DNA from: Cloeon dipterum
Lineage: Eukaryota; Arthropoda; Insecta; Ephemeroptera; Baetidae
Assembly (NCBI RefSeq): GCF_949628265.1
Contig: NC_088789.1
Span: forward strand, 6,254,886 to 6,318,885
Reading direction: 5' to 3'
Length of the DNA: 64,000 nucleotides
Shown: one piece after another, positions 43,201 to 51,928 of the stretch
Position numbering within the stretch: position 1 is the stretch's first letter
Layout of the letters: each line of letters starts with the position of its first letter
Position numbers and translations under genes: made by a program
The notes under the pieces: model-generated
What the model was told of the DNA's origin: nothing
What the model saw: only the letters and a program-made list of their open reading frames with translations
Databases searched by the model: none

Positions 43201-46200
43201 GTTTACAAAGAAAATTCATTGTTCCAAAATACTTTGCAAACTCCCCACCCCAAACGGTGTTTAATTTGCATTTTATCAGGAGTTCTAGAGAATTACAGGT
43301 TTTGTAAATTCTGGTCGCTTTCGCCTTTTACAAATATGAAAAACGTGAAAAATAGTGAAATGTAGTGATGAGGATGTTTATAATTAACATGTATCATGTA
43401 CAAAAATCTAACAGAATTTGTTCTTTACAAATGTTTTCAAAATGCTTGACACCAATTTACAGCATAGAAAAATATTTGAGCTCTGGAATCAACCACACAT
43501 GATTAAGCTTTAAAGCACCACATTTTTTCCAAGTTTTATGGTATTATATTTTTCCTAACTTCTATTTTGTTCGAGCCTTCGATATAGAAGTTGCATGACG
43601 TGTGTGCGTTTTGAGCAGATGAACAATGTACATTATATAGTGGCGAGATGCAGAGTGAGTGAGAGCGGCGAGGAGATTAGAGTCCATTTGGCATATTGAG
43701 TGCAGTCCCATGTCACTCGACAGATCGCTCTGGGTAATGCCATTATCAATGCACTGCTGACCTCCTCGCTGCCTGCCATGCCGTCAAAAGGCTCAAAACT
43801 AACTCACCTTTCTCTTTTCACAAAATTCACTGCGTGAACGTCGTCAGTTAATCATTCGACGCGAGTTTAGACGTATTTAGCCTGGGCGGTAAACTGGCAA
43901 GCTGTCAGGAAGTCAGAAATTCCGAGTGCCTAGCTTAATAAAAATGATTTCGGCGCGTCTCGAAACGGCAGCTGAAAGCGGCCAGCTTTTTGCGCGCCGC
44001 CCGAGCCGCCAGCGATTCCCAGCAACACTCTGTTCGTGCGTCCGAATTTATTATGATTCGCCACCGATTGCCATCTCATTACGACCGCTAATAATAACTC
44101 TTGCTCTGTTCCATGTTTCTATCTTCGTCGCCATCGCCGCCTGCAGAGAGGGGTAAGTGTCAAAACTCGCTCAAAATACGCATAAATTTAGCTGATCAGC
44201 CCGTCCTATCAAAATTTCACCAATTTCCACTTAAATTACTTTCTATGATCATCTCTGTAACAGCTGGAAAGTGGATTTTAAAATATATTAAGAAACACAC
44301 ACTCTGCTGGGAAAGGTGGCAATATATTTGACGTGGGTCTGACGCCAAAAAAGAAGTGTGTGAGATATCAAATGTGTCAACAGATGCTTCTATATTTGCT
44401 TCGCTCGAACAACGCTTCCCCTATATATCAAGCCGATAAAAGTCGCGCAATAGGGAAAAAGGGACAGATTTTATCAGGTTTTCTTCAAATAAAATTCTAA
44501 AAACACAAGCTCCTGAAATTTTGCAAAAGTTAAGAAATGCATCTCGTCAACGTTAGGGCCCTGCAGGCGGTTTTGTTTTGCGTCTGAGCTCTCAGTTTGA
44601 TGACAAATTTTCGAGTCAAATCGCTCGAGGGCTGCTCCATCTCATGCTTTTCCCAAAGCGCCAGAGAAAGCTGCGAGACCAAATCCGCAATGGCCCCATT
44701 AAATGAAATGACGTGTAGCACCTGTACCCACCATTAATTCTGTAATAAGATTTTGCGAGAGGGAAGAAGCGAGAAGCCTGCGGCGCGAAAGGGGTGCAAA
44801 GTTCACGAGGGTGAAATTGCCGCCGAGGGGAGGCGAATTTATAATTTAAATCCTGTGTTGCTCTTTGTCGTGTGATTTATTCTCCAATTTTGTTATCTGG
44901 AAGGCGCTTTTGCTTGTCTAAATGATCGGTTTAAGATTTTACGAGTCCGGTGTTGGCTATGACAGCAATTGATTTCCGAGTCAAATTTATGCGTCGTTTT
45001 TATTGAATGTCCCAGCGCACCAGCTGGCTGGCTTATCACACTCGGCCCGTATTACACACACACTTCTTTTGCTCGCTCGCTCGCTCGCTCTCGACACGTC
45101 CTTTTATTATCTCCCGAGTCGGATGTCAGAAACACAGTTTCCAATATCGGCGCACAAAGCGAGACACCGTGTTACTTATTGATACTTTACACAAATCCCG
45201 GCGTCGATTTTATTGCGGCCGACAATTTCGTGACGTGTTCTCACTCAGCCACTGCCGATATTAAAATATAACTACTGTGACAGGCACCCCCAACCCAGTG
45301 AAATCCACTTTTGAGAGTGACCCCTTGAAACGCGACACTTTGAAATGCGTGGCACATTTTAAAATCCACGCACCCCCAGTTGCTTTCGAAACTGCAGCCA
45401 ACACCGACCAGATGACGCCAAGGCTCAATTGATAAATTGCAGCTTTCCACTCACGTTTCAAAATGTGTGCATTCGACGCGTGCACTTGCACTCCAAAAAA
45501 ATAAACGTTAAAAACAACAAGTGAAAGTTTTGGGAGTTTTGAAAAAAAAATAACATGATTCATTGTAACCTTTTAGAAAAAACTTGGATTTTTTGCATCT
45601 TTTTGTCAATTTTTATTCAGGTACGCTTTCGGAACACTTTGTTTGCAAAGAATATTTTTTTTGTTTTAATCTTTTTGATGAAAGGATCTTATTGTTGCAT
45701 TATCTAAGCTTCGTACATAAAATGAGTGTATTTTTATTTGGATCTATAATATTGGCTGTAAAAATTACTTCATCCGAGAATCAAGGAGAATCAAGTCGTG
45801 CCGCCAGAGCCAGGGTTCGTCGGAGCTCATTGTCTCGATTTTAATGGTTGGCCCGTTCAACACTGTAAACACACAAAGGCGTCCGAGCAAAAAAGTTGGC
45901 CCGGCTGAATTGATAATTGATGCATGCGGAGATTGTGAGCGGCTGCGTGTGAGAATGATGAAGTGCCGGCATAATTTATTTAGCACACATCACCCAAAGC
46001 GCCGTATTGTTCGGCCTATTGTATTAGCATTATCAATCAATCTAAGGCCGAAATGTATGTACAAAGTAAATACATCCCCGTGGCCGCCGCAGAAATTTCT
46101 TTCCAGCTGTCAGATCCATTTTCGTATTGTTTTTCGGCTCAAGGAATGAATGAACAAACACTCTTGTAGCTATATTCGTTAATTATGCGCCCTCTAATAA

Positions 46201-48024
46201 TTATGCTTCGGCGCAAACGTCCGTTTTTAAAACGCCAAAAGCAAGCAAGCAGCAACCCTTGCGCGCGTGATTTATCATTGGGTGCGCTGCGTTTTATTGT
46301 TGCAGCTCGCAAGGGATTGTCGCTCGCATTATTTGCATCCTGATTAATTGGCCCTTCAGTTTTATTATTACCATGCTCATTCGCGAGGAGAGAGACTCGT
46401 ACGCGGCGCCCAGCTCGCGACATCTGTTAGCATATTCTTGGACTTTACAAATGAATTATTCGTTAGACTCTAATTTAAAATATGTTATTTAGCAATCGTT
46501 TATTATTTTAAATTTCACATAGTAAAGATAATCTCTTCAGCTATAGCAGTGGGCCTGGGTGCCAGAATTAAATTTCCTGCAAAATCCATTGATTTTTACC
46601 GGCTAGAACTTATATTCATTGGGTGATCCAGGCGAGGCCCCCGGTGGGCCGCACAAGACGGCCCAATACTAAAGACAGGCCATCAAAATCAGCAGGTCGG
46701 GCTTGGAATTTTAGCAATAATGAATTCCACGAAGACTATCACTCATGAAACAATTAAATATTATATATTTTAACCACTATTTAAAACGTTTTCAGGGACA
46801 GACGCCTCTTCACTTGGCCGTCCAATTCGGGCACGATGATGTTAGAGATTTGCTCGTCAATGTCTATGGTAACTTATTGTATTTTATCATATTTTTTTCA
46901 ATTTTCCCGTTTGCTATTGTCGGTAGCTCGTGCTGCTGTCAGATTTGGGAGTTCTGTTTGTGTTTGGTGTCCTATCTGACCTGAGATCCTGTCGGCATCT
47001 TGTGATTTTATAGTCGACACGAAATATTTACCTCGCGCATACAATGGAAACTGTCAGTCAATTTGACACGCCATCACCTTTTCCAGCGGCATTTTCGTCC
47101 ATTTATCTTTTAGCGCCTGCGATGAACATAAACAACAAACACCGAAATTGATACATTTTCGTCGATTTGCTCGACGTATCTCTGATCTAGTATTTGTTTA
47201 CACAAAGTGTTTTCATGAAGTTTCACAACTATTCTTTATGACACATCTCCCCAAAAATAAGGAAAAATGCGAGAAAATGCTAGTTAATTTAATGATGAGT
47301 TGCATTTGATCTATCATTCTATTAAAAAACACATCAAACATGGGGTTTCCAATTGGAATGACCCCAACCACTTCTTCTTGCTTTATACCAAAAAGGTTTA
47401 AAAATCAAAGTGCTGTTGATTTGGTATGACAAAATCGAACAAATTATGTTGGTGACAAACCTTACGGTATTCTTACAATTTTACAACACCGTATTTACTG
47501 GTGTTTACCAAAATATGTGGATTTTTCGTCACGCCATTAACAGCATTTTCCCATTAATCCATTAATATACAGCTAAGGCACTTCAATTTTCAAACACGTT
47601 TGGGGTAAAATTCAAGGCTAACTAGGATTCACCTGCAATAAATTTTCAAAAACAAACACGAACTCGCAGTTAGATGAGCGTATAATAATAATAATATGTT
47701 TATATAAAAATTAATATTCTCGAATTGAAGCAACACAAATTTGATTTTAATAATTGTGTCCAAGGGGCGGACGTGGACATCCGAGACTACAGCGGCAAGA
47801 AAGCGGCGCAGTACGAGCGGCCGAAGAGCAACTCGGAGTCGACAGAGACAATCAACAGTAAGTTTACTGTTGGGACGGGCGAGCGTCGAGGCGTGCATCT
47901 TGACCATTCGCACCTGGGGGTGTCCACCCTGCTGAAGCGATACGCCACCTTTCGGGCCAGCCTTGTGCCCATCTCACCTAAACTGCGGCCGCGGGCCAGG
48001 CCCAAAACCTACAACTCGCCTTGA
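1038..48024 (+). CDS. sowah: Sosondowah, short isoform with alternative 3' end
   Basis: It shares all exons with the long form through 46796-46868, then reads 47765 onward without using the donor GTAAGT at 47858. The frame stays open for 55 more residues, in GC-rich, codon-like sequence, to a TGA at 48022-48024. A poly(A) signal follows at 48276. The product would have about 450-460 residues. Its end replaces the long form's tail with a basic, proline-containing one (LLKRYATFRASLVPISPKL, then RPRARPK). The ankyrin region is intact in both forms. Whether both isoforms are made cannot be seen from DNA, but the open frame plus nearby signal makes this more likely than simple intron retention. 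Confidence 0.6.
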
Positions 48025-50337
48025 AACGCTTTTTTCCTTCTTTCTAGCTGCGGCAGAAATTTTGGCACTTTTTTTTATTAACCGACACATTATTTTTTGG
48101 ATTGCATGCTAGAATTTAAGAGTTTTATATTTAATTTTATTTGGAGAGTAATTCTTTCGTATTTTGGTGTTTTGTAGGCTCGTTCCTCTGCGCCAATCCA
48201 AGGTAAATCGTGATTGGCGTTCAAGTTCAGCGTGTATTTATTTTTGTATTTCTAAACAACGACTTTTACTGCATGAATAAAGAATTGTTTAAGTTTTCTA
48301 ACATTTGAGTTGCATTTTGGTGCTTGTAACCGATTTTTGAGCTAGCTTCCTATGCATGATTTTGCCTTACATCATTTTTGCTGGTGCATGCTGTAGGATT
48401 TGCATTAAGTCCCCAGTACCCGGTAAGAAAAGAACAGCAGCCTATTAATTTTCATTTCAATACAATTATTCATTTATAACTGATATGAATTAATTTTTCA
48501 GAAATAAAATCGAGAAAGAAGAGTTCAGGTAATAAAACCATTTATAAGTGGACTTCTGGTTTTGATTGAATAATTTGCCCAACAGACAAAGACCTGAGAT
48601 TCCTCCGAATTGGCTCTCTAAATGTCCGGGTTAAGCGGACGACAGAGGCGTTCAGCAACTTTTTCCACCACCAGCACAACAACGAGCGGATACACAAGAC
48701 CTGGGGCTCGGCCGACAACATCCAGGAGGTAAATTTCCGTTTAAAATAATTTTTTTCTATTTTCCAACGCCAACTAATCCAAACACTTCTTCACATTGTT
48801 AACAATCGTTCTCTCGGTTACTGGCGCTTACCCAAATAAATGATCGTAAACATTTCAGTTCATAAAGAGGCCATGGTAAAATAAACAACAGGGGTGAGTT
48901 GCTCATCTGTGTGTGCACCGTTTTGCAATTTTGTAGGCTTGACAACCGAAATTTGGTCTGGTTCTTGGAATAAGACAACTCATTATTTTTTTCAACATTT
49001 AATTTTTTAAGAAAATGCCAGTTGAGTGATACAAGTTTTATATTTTTAGTGATATTATAACTAACAATTAATCAGCGGCAAAATGTTTGTGAATTTTAGG
49101 TAAACCTAATTGGTTAGCAGTTAAGCCTTGCAAAGTTAATCAATTTCAAAACGGAAATAAAAGTTAAACTTCTATAGAATTTCAAATATTGTAACCAAAA
49201 AAACTTTGCTTTTTTCTCAGAATGGTTAATAATTAGGTACCCACTTGCTCTTTGCACTTCGTGTCGACTCTTTCAATTTTGTCAACTTTTTTTAGTTTAA
49301 AACATTTCTTATTTCGCTTAACAATTTTGTGTGAGCCTGTCTTGGTTGTTTCATCATCACGCATTAATTAGTTTATAAGAAAATTGATCAGATTATTCTC
49401 ATCTCTAAGTAGAAAATACTGGAATAATAAATTATCCCTTCCTTGTGAATTCATCCTAAATAATTTGGAACTGGATCATATTGAGACATAACAATAATTT
49501 ACTATTTCAACTACATTATATATCGACAATGTTTTTAGCAAGGGGTTTTAGTAATTAATTGTAACAAGTTATAGTCGATTTGAGTAATAGATGTTAGCGC
49601 ACACGCAAATGTACTCTTTAAATAATAATAGACTGCATTGAGTTTTTTATTATTCCTACTTGTGAGCACCTTGACTAGAAGAGTCGGCTAGAAATCTTTT
49701 ATTCTGTGCTTGTTGGAAGAGTTTTTAGAAAATTTACCGCTGTTTTAGATAATTTTTCAGAGCTTGTTTCTGTGTCTTAGGATGCGTTTTTCAAACACAA
49801 AAGAAGATTACGTTTCATTTGCTTTTGAAAAACATGGATTAACATAACCTGTTAAGTTGACCAGATTTCCTAAGTCAAGCATTTTTATTTACCACACATC
49901 GTTTGCTAGAATAATAGGATTTAGCATGCTATATCATGGTTGAAAGGTGTGAGGAGTTACGTTTGATACTATGCACTTTAACCATCAACTGTTTGAATTG
50001 CAATTTGCGAAATATTTGTGTGCCCCTCGTACAGCATGCCATTCCAAACTCACTGTAATTTTGTGTAAGTTAAATTAACTGTTAAAAAATTTTGCAGTCA
50101 GAGCAAAACGCCATGCCGCCACCTAAGACGCTGCCGAAGAGCAGTTCGAAGCGGCGACGGCCTCGTCGCTCGCCGTCGGCCGCCTCCATCCAGGTGGTGA
50201 GCAAGCCAGTGGCGGTTTCGCTGCCCGTGTCCGCCGTCAGCCTCGAGCACATCAACCTTACGTCAAACCTGCCCCCAGCCAGCGCCCAGGACTCGGACTC
50301 AGACACCGCGTGTGGATTTGGGGACAGCTGGAAGTAG
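1038..50337 (+). CDS. sowah: Sosondowah (SOWAH) ankyrin-repeat protein, long isoform
   Basis: Exons: 1038-1164, 2712-3250, 4416-4553, 6950-6973, 7031-7132, (28641-28652), (38038-38046, least sure), 42532-42621, (44147-44152), 46796-46868, 47765-47857, 48178-48202, 48397-48422, 48502-48528, 48586-48728, 50098-50337. Those in brackets are optional phase-0 microexons. The frame closes to 548 residues without them and 557 with all. Residues 1-75 form the SOWAH winged-helix domain (start MAAPEELSMLSIRKFM, then FKEYVNTL). A proline-rich linker follows, with PPPY at 127-130 and 147-150, PPAY at 154-157 and an SH3-type PPPPVPPRRR at 171-180. Next come the family block LDQKDREWL, ankyrin motifs NALHWAAKQG and TPLHLAVQFGH, and the ending ADVDIRDYSGKKAAQY. 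The tail is basic and serine-rich. The exon 2 donor at 3251 is chosen because it alone keeps frame with 4416; the stronger-looking donor at 3274 does not. Family assignment is firm; function is known only as an adaptor-like ankyrin protein. Confidence 0.85.
1165..2711 (+). other. sowah intron 1
   Basis: A GT-AG intron of 1547 bases in phase 1. The junction codon G|TT gives valine and joins the two halves of the winged-helix domain. An open frame around 2128-2394 has no start codon support, homology I recognise or splice partners, and is taken as chance. Confidence 0.7.
3251..4415 (+). other. sowah intron 2
   Basis: GT-AG, phase 0, donor GTGGGT and acceptor GGCAG. The interior is A/T-rich from 3290 to 3850 and otherwise plain. 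I see no further coding segment. Confidence 0.65.
4554..6949 (+). other. sowah intron 3
   Basis: GT-AG, phase 0, about 2.4 kb, donor GTAAGG and acceptor TTTCAG. It holds several TAATTA/ATTAATTA-type sites near 5270-5370, but no coding segment or repeat that I can support. Confidence 0.65.
6950..6973 (+). other. sowah: sowah 24-nt coding microexon (8 residues)
   Basis: TTTCAG precedes it and GTGAGT follows it. It encodes ADEEETRP in phase 0 and is followed by an intron of only 57 bases before the exon that opens with LDQKDREWL. Because both ends are phase 0 it could be skipped without a frame change. The acidic insert lies in the linker before the ankyrin region. Confidence 0.75.
7251..7287 (+). 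repeat. (CT)18 microsatellite
   Basis: A perfect CT dinucleotide tract of 37 bases, followed by GTTTCAG. On the minus strand it is a (GA)n tract, the kind bound by GAGA factor in insects. It lies 119 bases after the donor of the giant intron. Confidence 0.95.
22169..22176 (+). promoter_or_regulatory. TATA-like box of the nested gene
   Basis: TTTAAAAG lies 39 bases before the end of the 5' leader (start codon at 22215). It is placed as expected if transcription starts near 22195-22205. The match is imperfect and no strong initiator follows. Confidence 0.35.
22215..23026 (+). CDS. Nested secreted protein, possible peptide-hormone precursor, unassigned
   Basis: Two exons, 22215-22409 and 22475-23026, joined across a 65-base GT-TAG intron in phase 0, give 248 residues. 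The start ATG opens a clear signal peptide (MLVACSVVLLQLQLSLALN), probably cut near residues 17-22. Basic processing-type sites follow: GRR at 41-43 directly after QGVF, GK at 88-89 after KNY, KKK at 92-94, KRKR at 143-146, RRR at 156-158 and KK at 166-167. The first two have the glycine that could become a C-terminal amide. The C-terminal third is acidic (EDAEDDKNDN, then NIEEDD). Only one cysteine, C117, is expected in the secreted part, so a disulfide fold is unlikely. A poly(A) signal lies 46 bases after the stop. I do not recognise the family. A secreted matrix or salivary protein is an alternative. Confidence 0.65.
23072..23077 (+). terminator. Poly(A) signal of the nested gene
   Basis: AATAAA begins 46 bases after the TAA stop of the nested gene, in T-rich DNA. 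It gives the gene a short 3' UTR and sets its end independently of the host sowah transcript. Confidence 0.65.
23078..28640 (+). other. sowah giant intron, middle part
   Basis: About 5.6 kb between the nested gene and the 12-nt microexon. I see no gene. Short open frames lack motifs. Many TAATTA-type cores and GC-rich clusters alternate with A/T-rich DNA, as in the left part. Confidence 0.5.
28641..28652 (+). other. sowah: sowah candidate 12-nt microexon (DLCV)
   Basis: A pyrimidine-rich tract ends in CTGTGCTCAG, then GATCTGTGCGTG, then the strong donor GTAAGT. It is phase 0 on both sides. It would insert DLCV between LVHLT (exon ending 7132) and NALHWAAKQ (exon starting 42532). From memory, family members carry about six more residues here, beginning with D-F, so a D-L insert fits. 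It is an isolated tiny exon in a very long intron, and skipping it keeps the frame. Confidence 0.5.
34093..34108 (+). repeat. Poly(T) run, 16 bases
   Basis: Sixteen T in a row within A/T-rich intronic DNA. It could be the tail of an antisense retroposed copy, but I see no body or target duplication around it. Confidence 0.9.
36871..36922 (+). repeat. Short tandem repeat, unit about 20 bases, nearly 3 copies
   Basis: The unit TTATGGTCTTTTTTATA is repeated almost three times, with TTATGGAC in the middle copy. It is a local tandem duplication in intronic DNA with no sign of function. Confidence 0.75.
37491..37506 (+). repeat. (AC)8 microsatellite
   Basis: Eight AC units, preceded by ACTCACAA and followed by TCACAAAA. 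A simple repeat within the giant intron. Confidence 0.9.
38038..38046 (+). other. sowah: sowah candidate 9-nt microexon (NGF)
   Basis: TTTTGAAG precedes it and GTGAGT follows. AACGGATTT encodes NGF in phase 0. Joined to the next exon it gives G-F-N-A-L-H-W, which puts a glycine at the usual ankyrin position two residues before the T/N of TALHW. Together with DLCV the insert would be seven residues, one more than I expect for the family. The acceptor is weaker than that of the 12-nt candidate. Confidence 0.3.
44147..44152 (+). other. sowah: sowah candidate 6-nt microexon (RG)
   Basis: A pyrimidine-rich acceptor ending CCTGCAG, then AGAGGG, then GTAAGT. It encodes RG in phase 0. Without it the ankyrin junction reads NVRS-GQTPLHLA, two residues short of the standard N-x-R-x-x-x-G-x-TPLHLA spacing. 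With it the sequence is NVRSRGGQTPLHLA, which restores that spacing and gives the GG pair I remember in SOWAH proteins. The need for two residues was set by the family pattern before the site was found. Confidence 0.6.
45071..45092 (+). repeat. (GCTC)5 tract
   Basis: Five perfect GCTC units followed by TC. Similar shorter GCTC/GAGC runs recur at about 8364, 16375, 20070, 28826 and 30347 within the sowah introns. Confidence 0.9.
46869..47764 (+). other. sowah intron before the composite exon
   Basis: GT-AG, phase 1; the split codon G|GG gives the glycine of VYGADVDIRDYSG. The acceptor GTGTCCAAG lacks a strong pyrimidine tract. A/T-rich, with no other feature. Confidence 0.65.
48178..48202 (+). 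other. sowah: sowah 25-nt coding microexon
   Basis: TTTTGTAG precedes and GTAAAT follows. It enters in phase 1 and leaves in phase 2, encoding SSFLCANP plus two bases. It lies within the 3' UTR of the short isoform. It must be used together with the next (26-nt) exon to keep the frame. Confidence 0.65.
48276..48281 (+). terminator. Proximal poly(A) signal of sowah (short isoform)
   Basis: AATAAA lies 252 bases after the TGA stop of the short isoform and is followed by T- and GT-rich DNA. It sits in an intron of the long isoform, so its use competes with splicing to the microexon cluster. Confidence 0.65.
48397..48422 (+). other. sowah: sowah 26-nt coding microexon
   Basis: GCTGTAG precedes and GTAAGA follows. 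It enters in phase 2 and leaves in phase 1, encoding R(split)ICIKSPVP. Its phase pattern complements the 25-nt exon exactly, so the pair adds 51 bases and keeps the frame. Confidence 0.65.
48502..48528 (+). other. sowah: sowah 27-nt coding microexon
   Basis: TTTTTCAG precedes and GTAATA follows. Phase 1 at both ends, encoding EIKSRKKSS. It can be included or skipped without changing frame. The next exon begins DKDLRFLRIG. Confidence 0.65.
48729..50097 (+). other. sowah last intron
   Basis: GT-AG, phase 0, about 1.4 kb, donor GTAAAT and acceptor TTTTGCAG. Strongly A/T-rich. No other feature seen. Confidence 0.65.
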
Positions 50338-50546
50338 AGGCGCGATGCAGACTCTTAAGAAGCAGTGATATTATTTTAGTGCCTTGAAATGATTGTTGAG
50401 CTTTCGAGGCGCTCATTCTGTATGCATGATATTTTTAGTCTTGATGACTTTCATTATATTTCCATTACTCTCATTCCTGAATTGCTTGACGCAACGATAT
50501 TGAAGGCTAAGATTTGAATTTATCGAATTTATTGATTCTATGTAAA

Positions 50547-50552
50547 AATAAA
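50547..50552 (+). terminator. Distal poly(A) signal of sowah (long isoform)
   Basis: AATAAA occurs 210 bases after the TAG stop of the last coding exon. It is the first such signal after the stop. Confidence 0.65.
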
Positions 50553-51928
50553 AGATGCAGATTTTAACGAATCACAAGACTTGCAATTTAACCCTCGAAT
50601 CAAACCTTATTTCTTGAATAGCACTTAAATGTAAGGCTTTATAGAAGATTTGTGGAAAAATCACTTATAACTTTACTAGAAATACTATTTAACATTGAGG
50701 AAAAAGCTATAAACTTCTCAGTTATATTAGCGAGAAAATTGGCACCAAATTTTGGACAATAATCAAACAGCGAGCACTCTCTACTTATTGGAAATAATTA
50801 TTTATTTCACCAGAATAATTTCACCTCATAATTGGCCCACCTTTGTAAAGATTGCAACAAGAGGGATCAAAATCAAACAAAGAAATCACTGACAAAACCC
50901 ATTTAATTTTTCAAGAAATTTATCAAAATCTGCAATTTAGCTGTTCCTCATTGTCGGTCCTGTTACCTTATTATTGCACGTTGTAGAGATACACTCTTGC
51001 TAAATTTCACTCAATGAACTGCGTGCTACAGTGAACAAAGCAGAAAGTTCTTAAAAGAGGATAATTGATACTGCAAAAGCCTGGGTAAATCCTTGTTGTC
51101 AATGCATGTACTCGTTGGATTCAGTAAAATCCAAAATTGACCTAGGGAGCACTGTATTTTTTTTTTAGAAAAGTTGCTGCAAAGTTAGCATGCTTTTCAA
51201 ATGGTGAGGACTGTCTCCTTACTTGAAATCTGATTTTATTTTAAAGCAATGTTCCCCAAAAAGTGGCATACGCCATATTTGATAGATCTCGACGAGAGGA
51301 ATTTAAATCTGCTAAAAATGTGGTCAAGCACTGTCAATTTGAAAACTTTGATTTTTTTCTGTATCGAGTTTCTGTGTAGATTGTTGCAAATTGTAGAGCA
51401 AAAAAATTCTTTTTTGATCAACAACTGCTAATTGCATAAAACAATAATTGAAAGAATTTATTGTTGCCCTGTATCAATCCACTTAAATTGTTAATCCATA
51501 AAGCTCTACTTTAATTTTATTTAGCAAAAAAGGTTTTCACTTAATCAGCTCAATTTTGGAAAACATATATTCTCTAGATTTAATAAAATGTGAATGCCTC
51601 AATAATTCCATTTCTGATATAAAATTTGTTGGATCTTTAAAATCCCCTGGTGCTTGGTAGTGGTCGCCACATTCGTTCTGGTGCCCACGGTGCTAAGTAT
51701 TTGGTACCGACTTTGTGCGCCAGGTGGCTCTACGTCGTACATCACGCGTTAATTCATGAAAACACGTCATAGAACACACCTCCACATCAGCTTACGGCTA
51801 AAATTATTGACTGAAAGTCTTGCCATACTAATGCGTCGCCCCTAGCTGGTTAGGCCACACTCTTGTACACGAGGCCGGCAGACGGCTGGCTGGTTGACCC
51901 ACTCGCCACTGCCCGGACTGACACAACA
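50553..51928. other. Intergenic, sowah to choline kinase
   Basis: A/T-rich DNA with no supported gene. The open frames near 51236-51431 on both strands mirror each other and have no motif. The promoter of choline kinase must lie in the last few hundred bases; I see no TATA box or clear initiator there. Confidence 0.5.

Larger units (their letters stand above)
42622..46795 (+). other. sowah intron between the ankyrin-repeat exons
   Basis: About 4.2 kb, donor GTGAGT after NVRS and acceptor TTTTCAG before GQTPLHLA. It contains the 6-nt candidate microexon at 44147-44152 and a (GCTC)5 tract at 45071-45092. I see no other coding segment on either strand. Confidence 0.6.
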
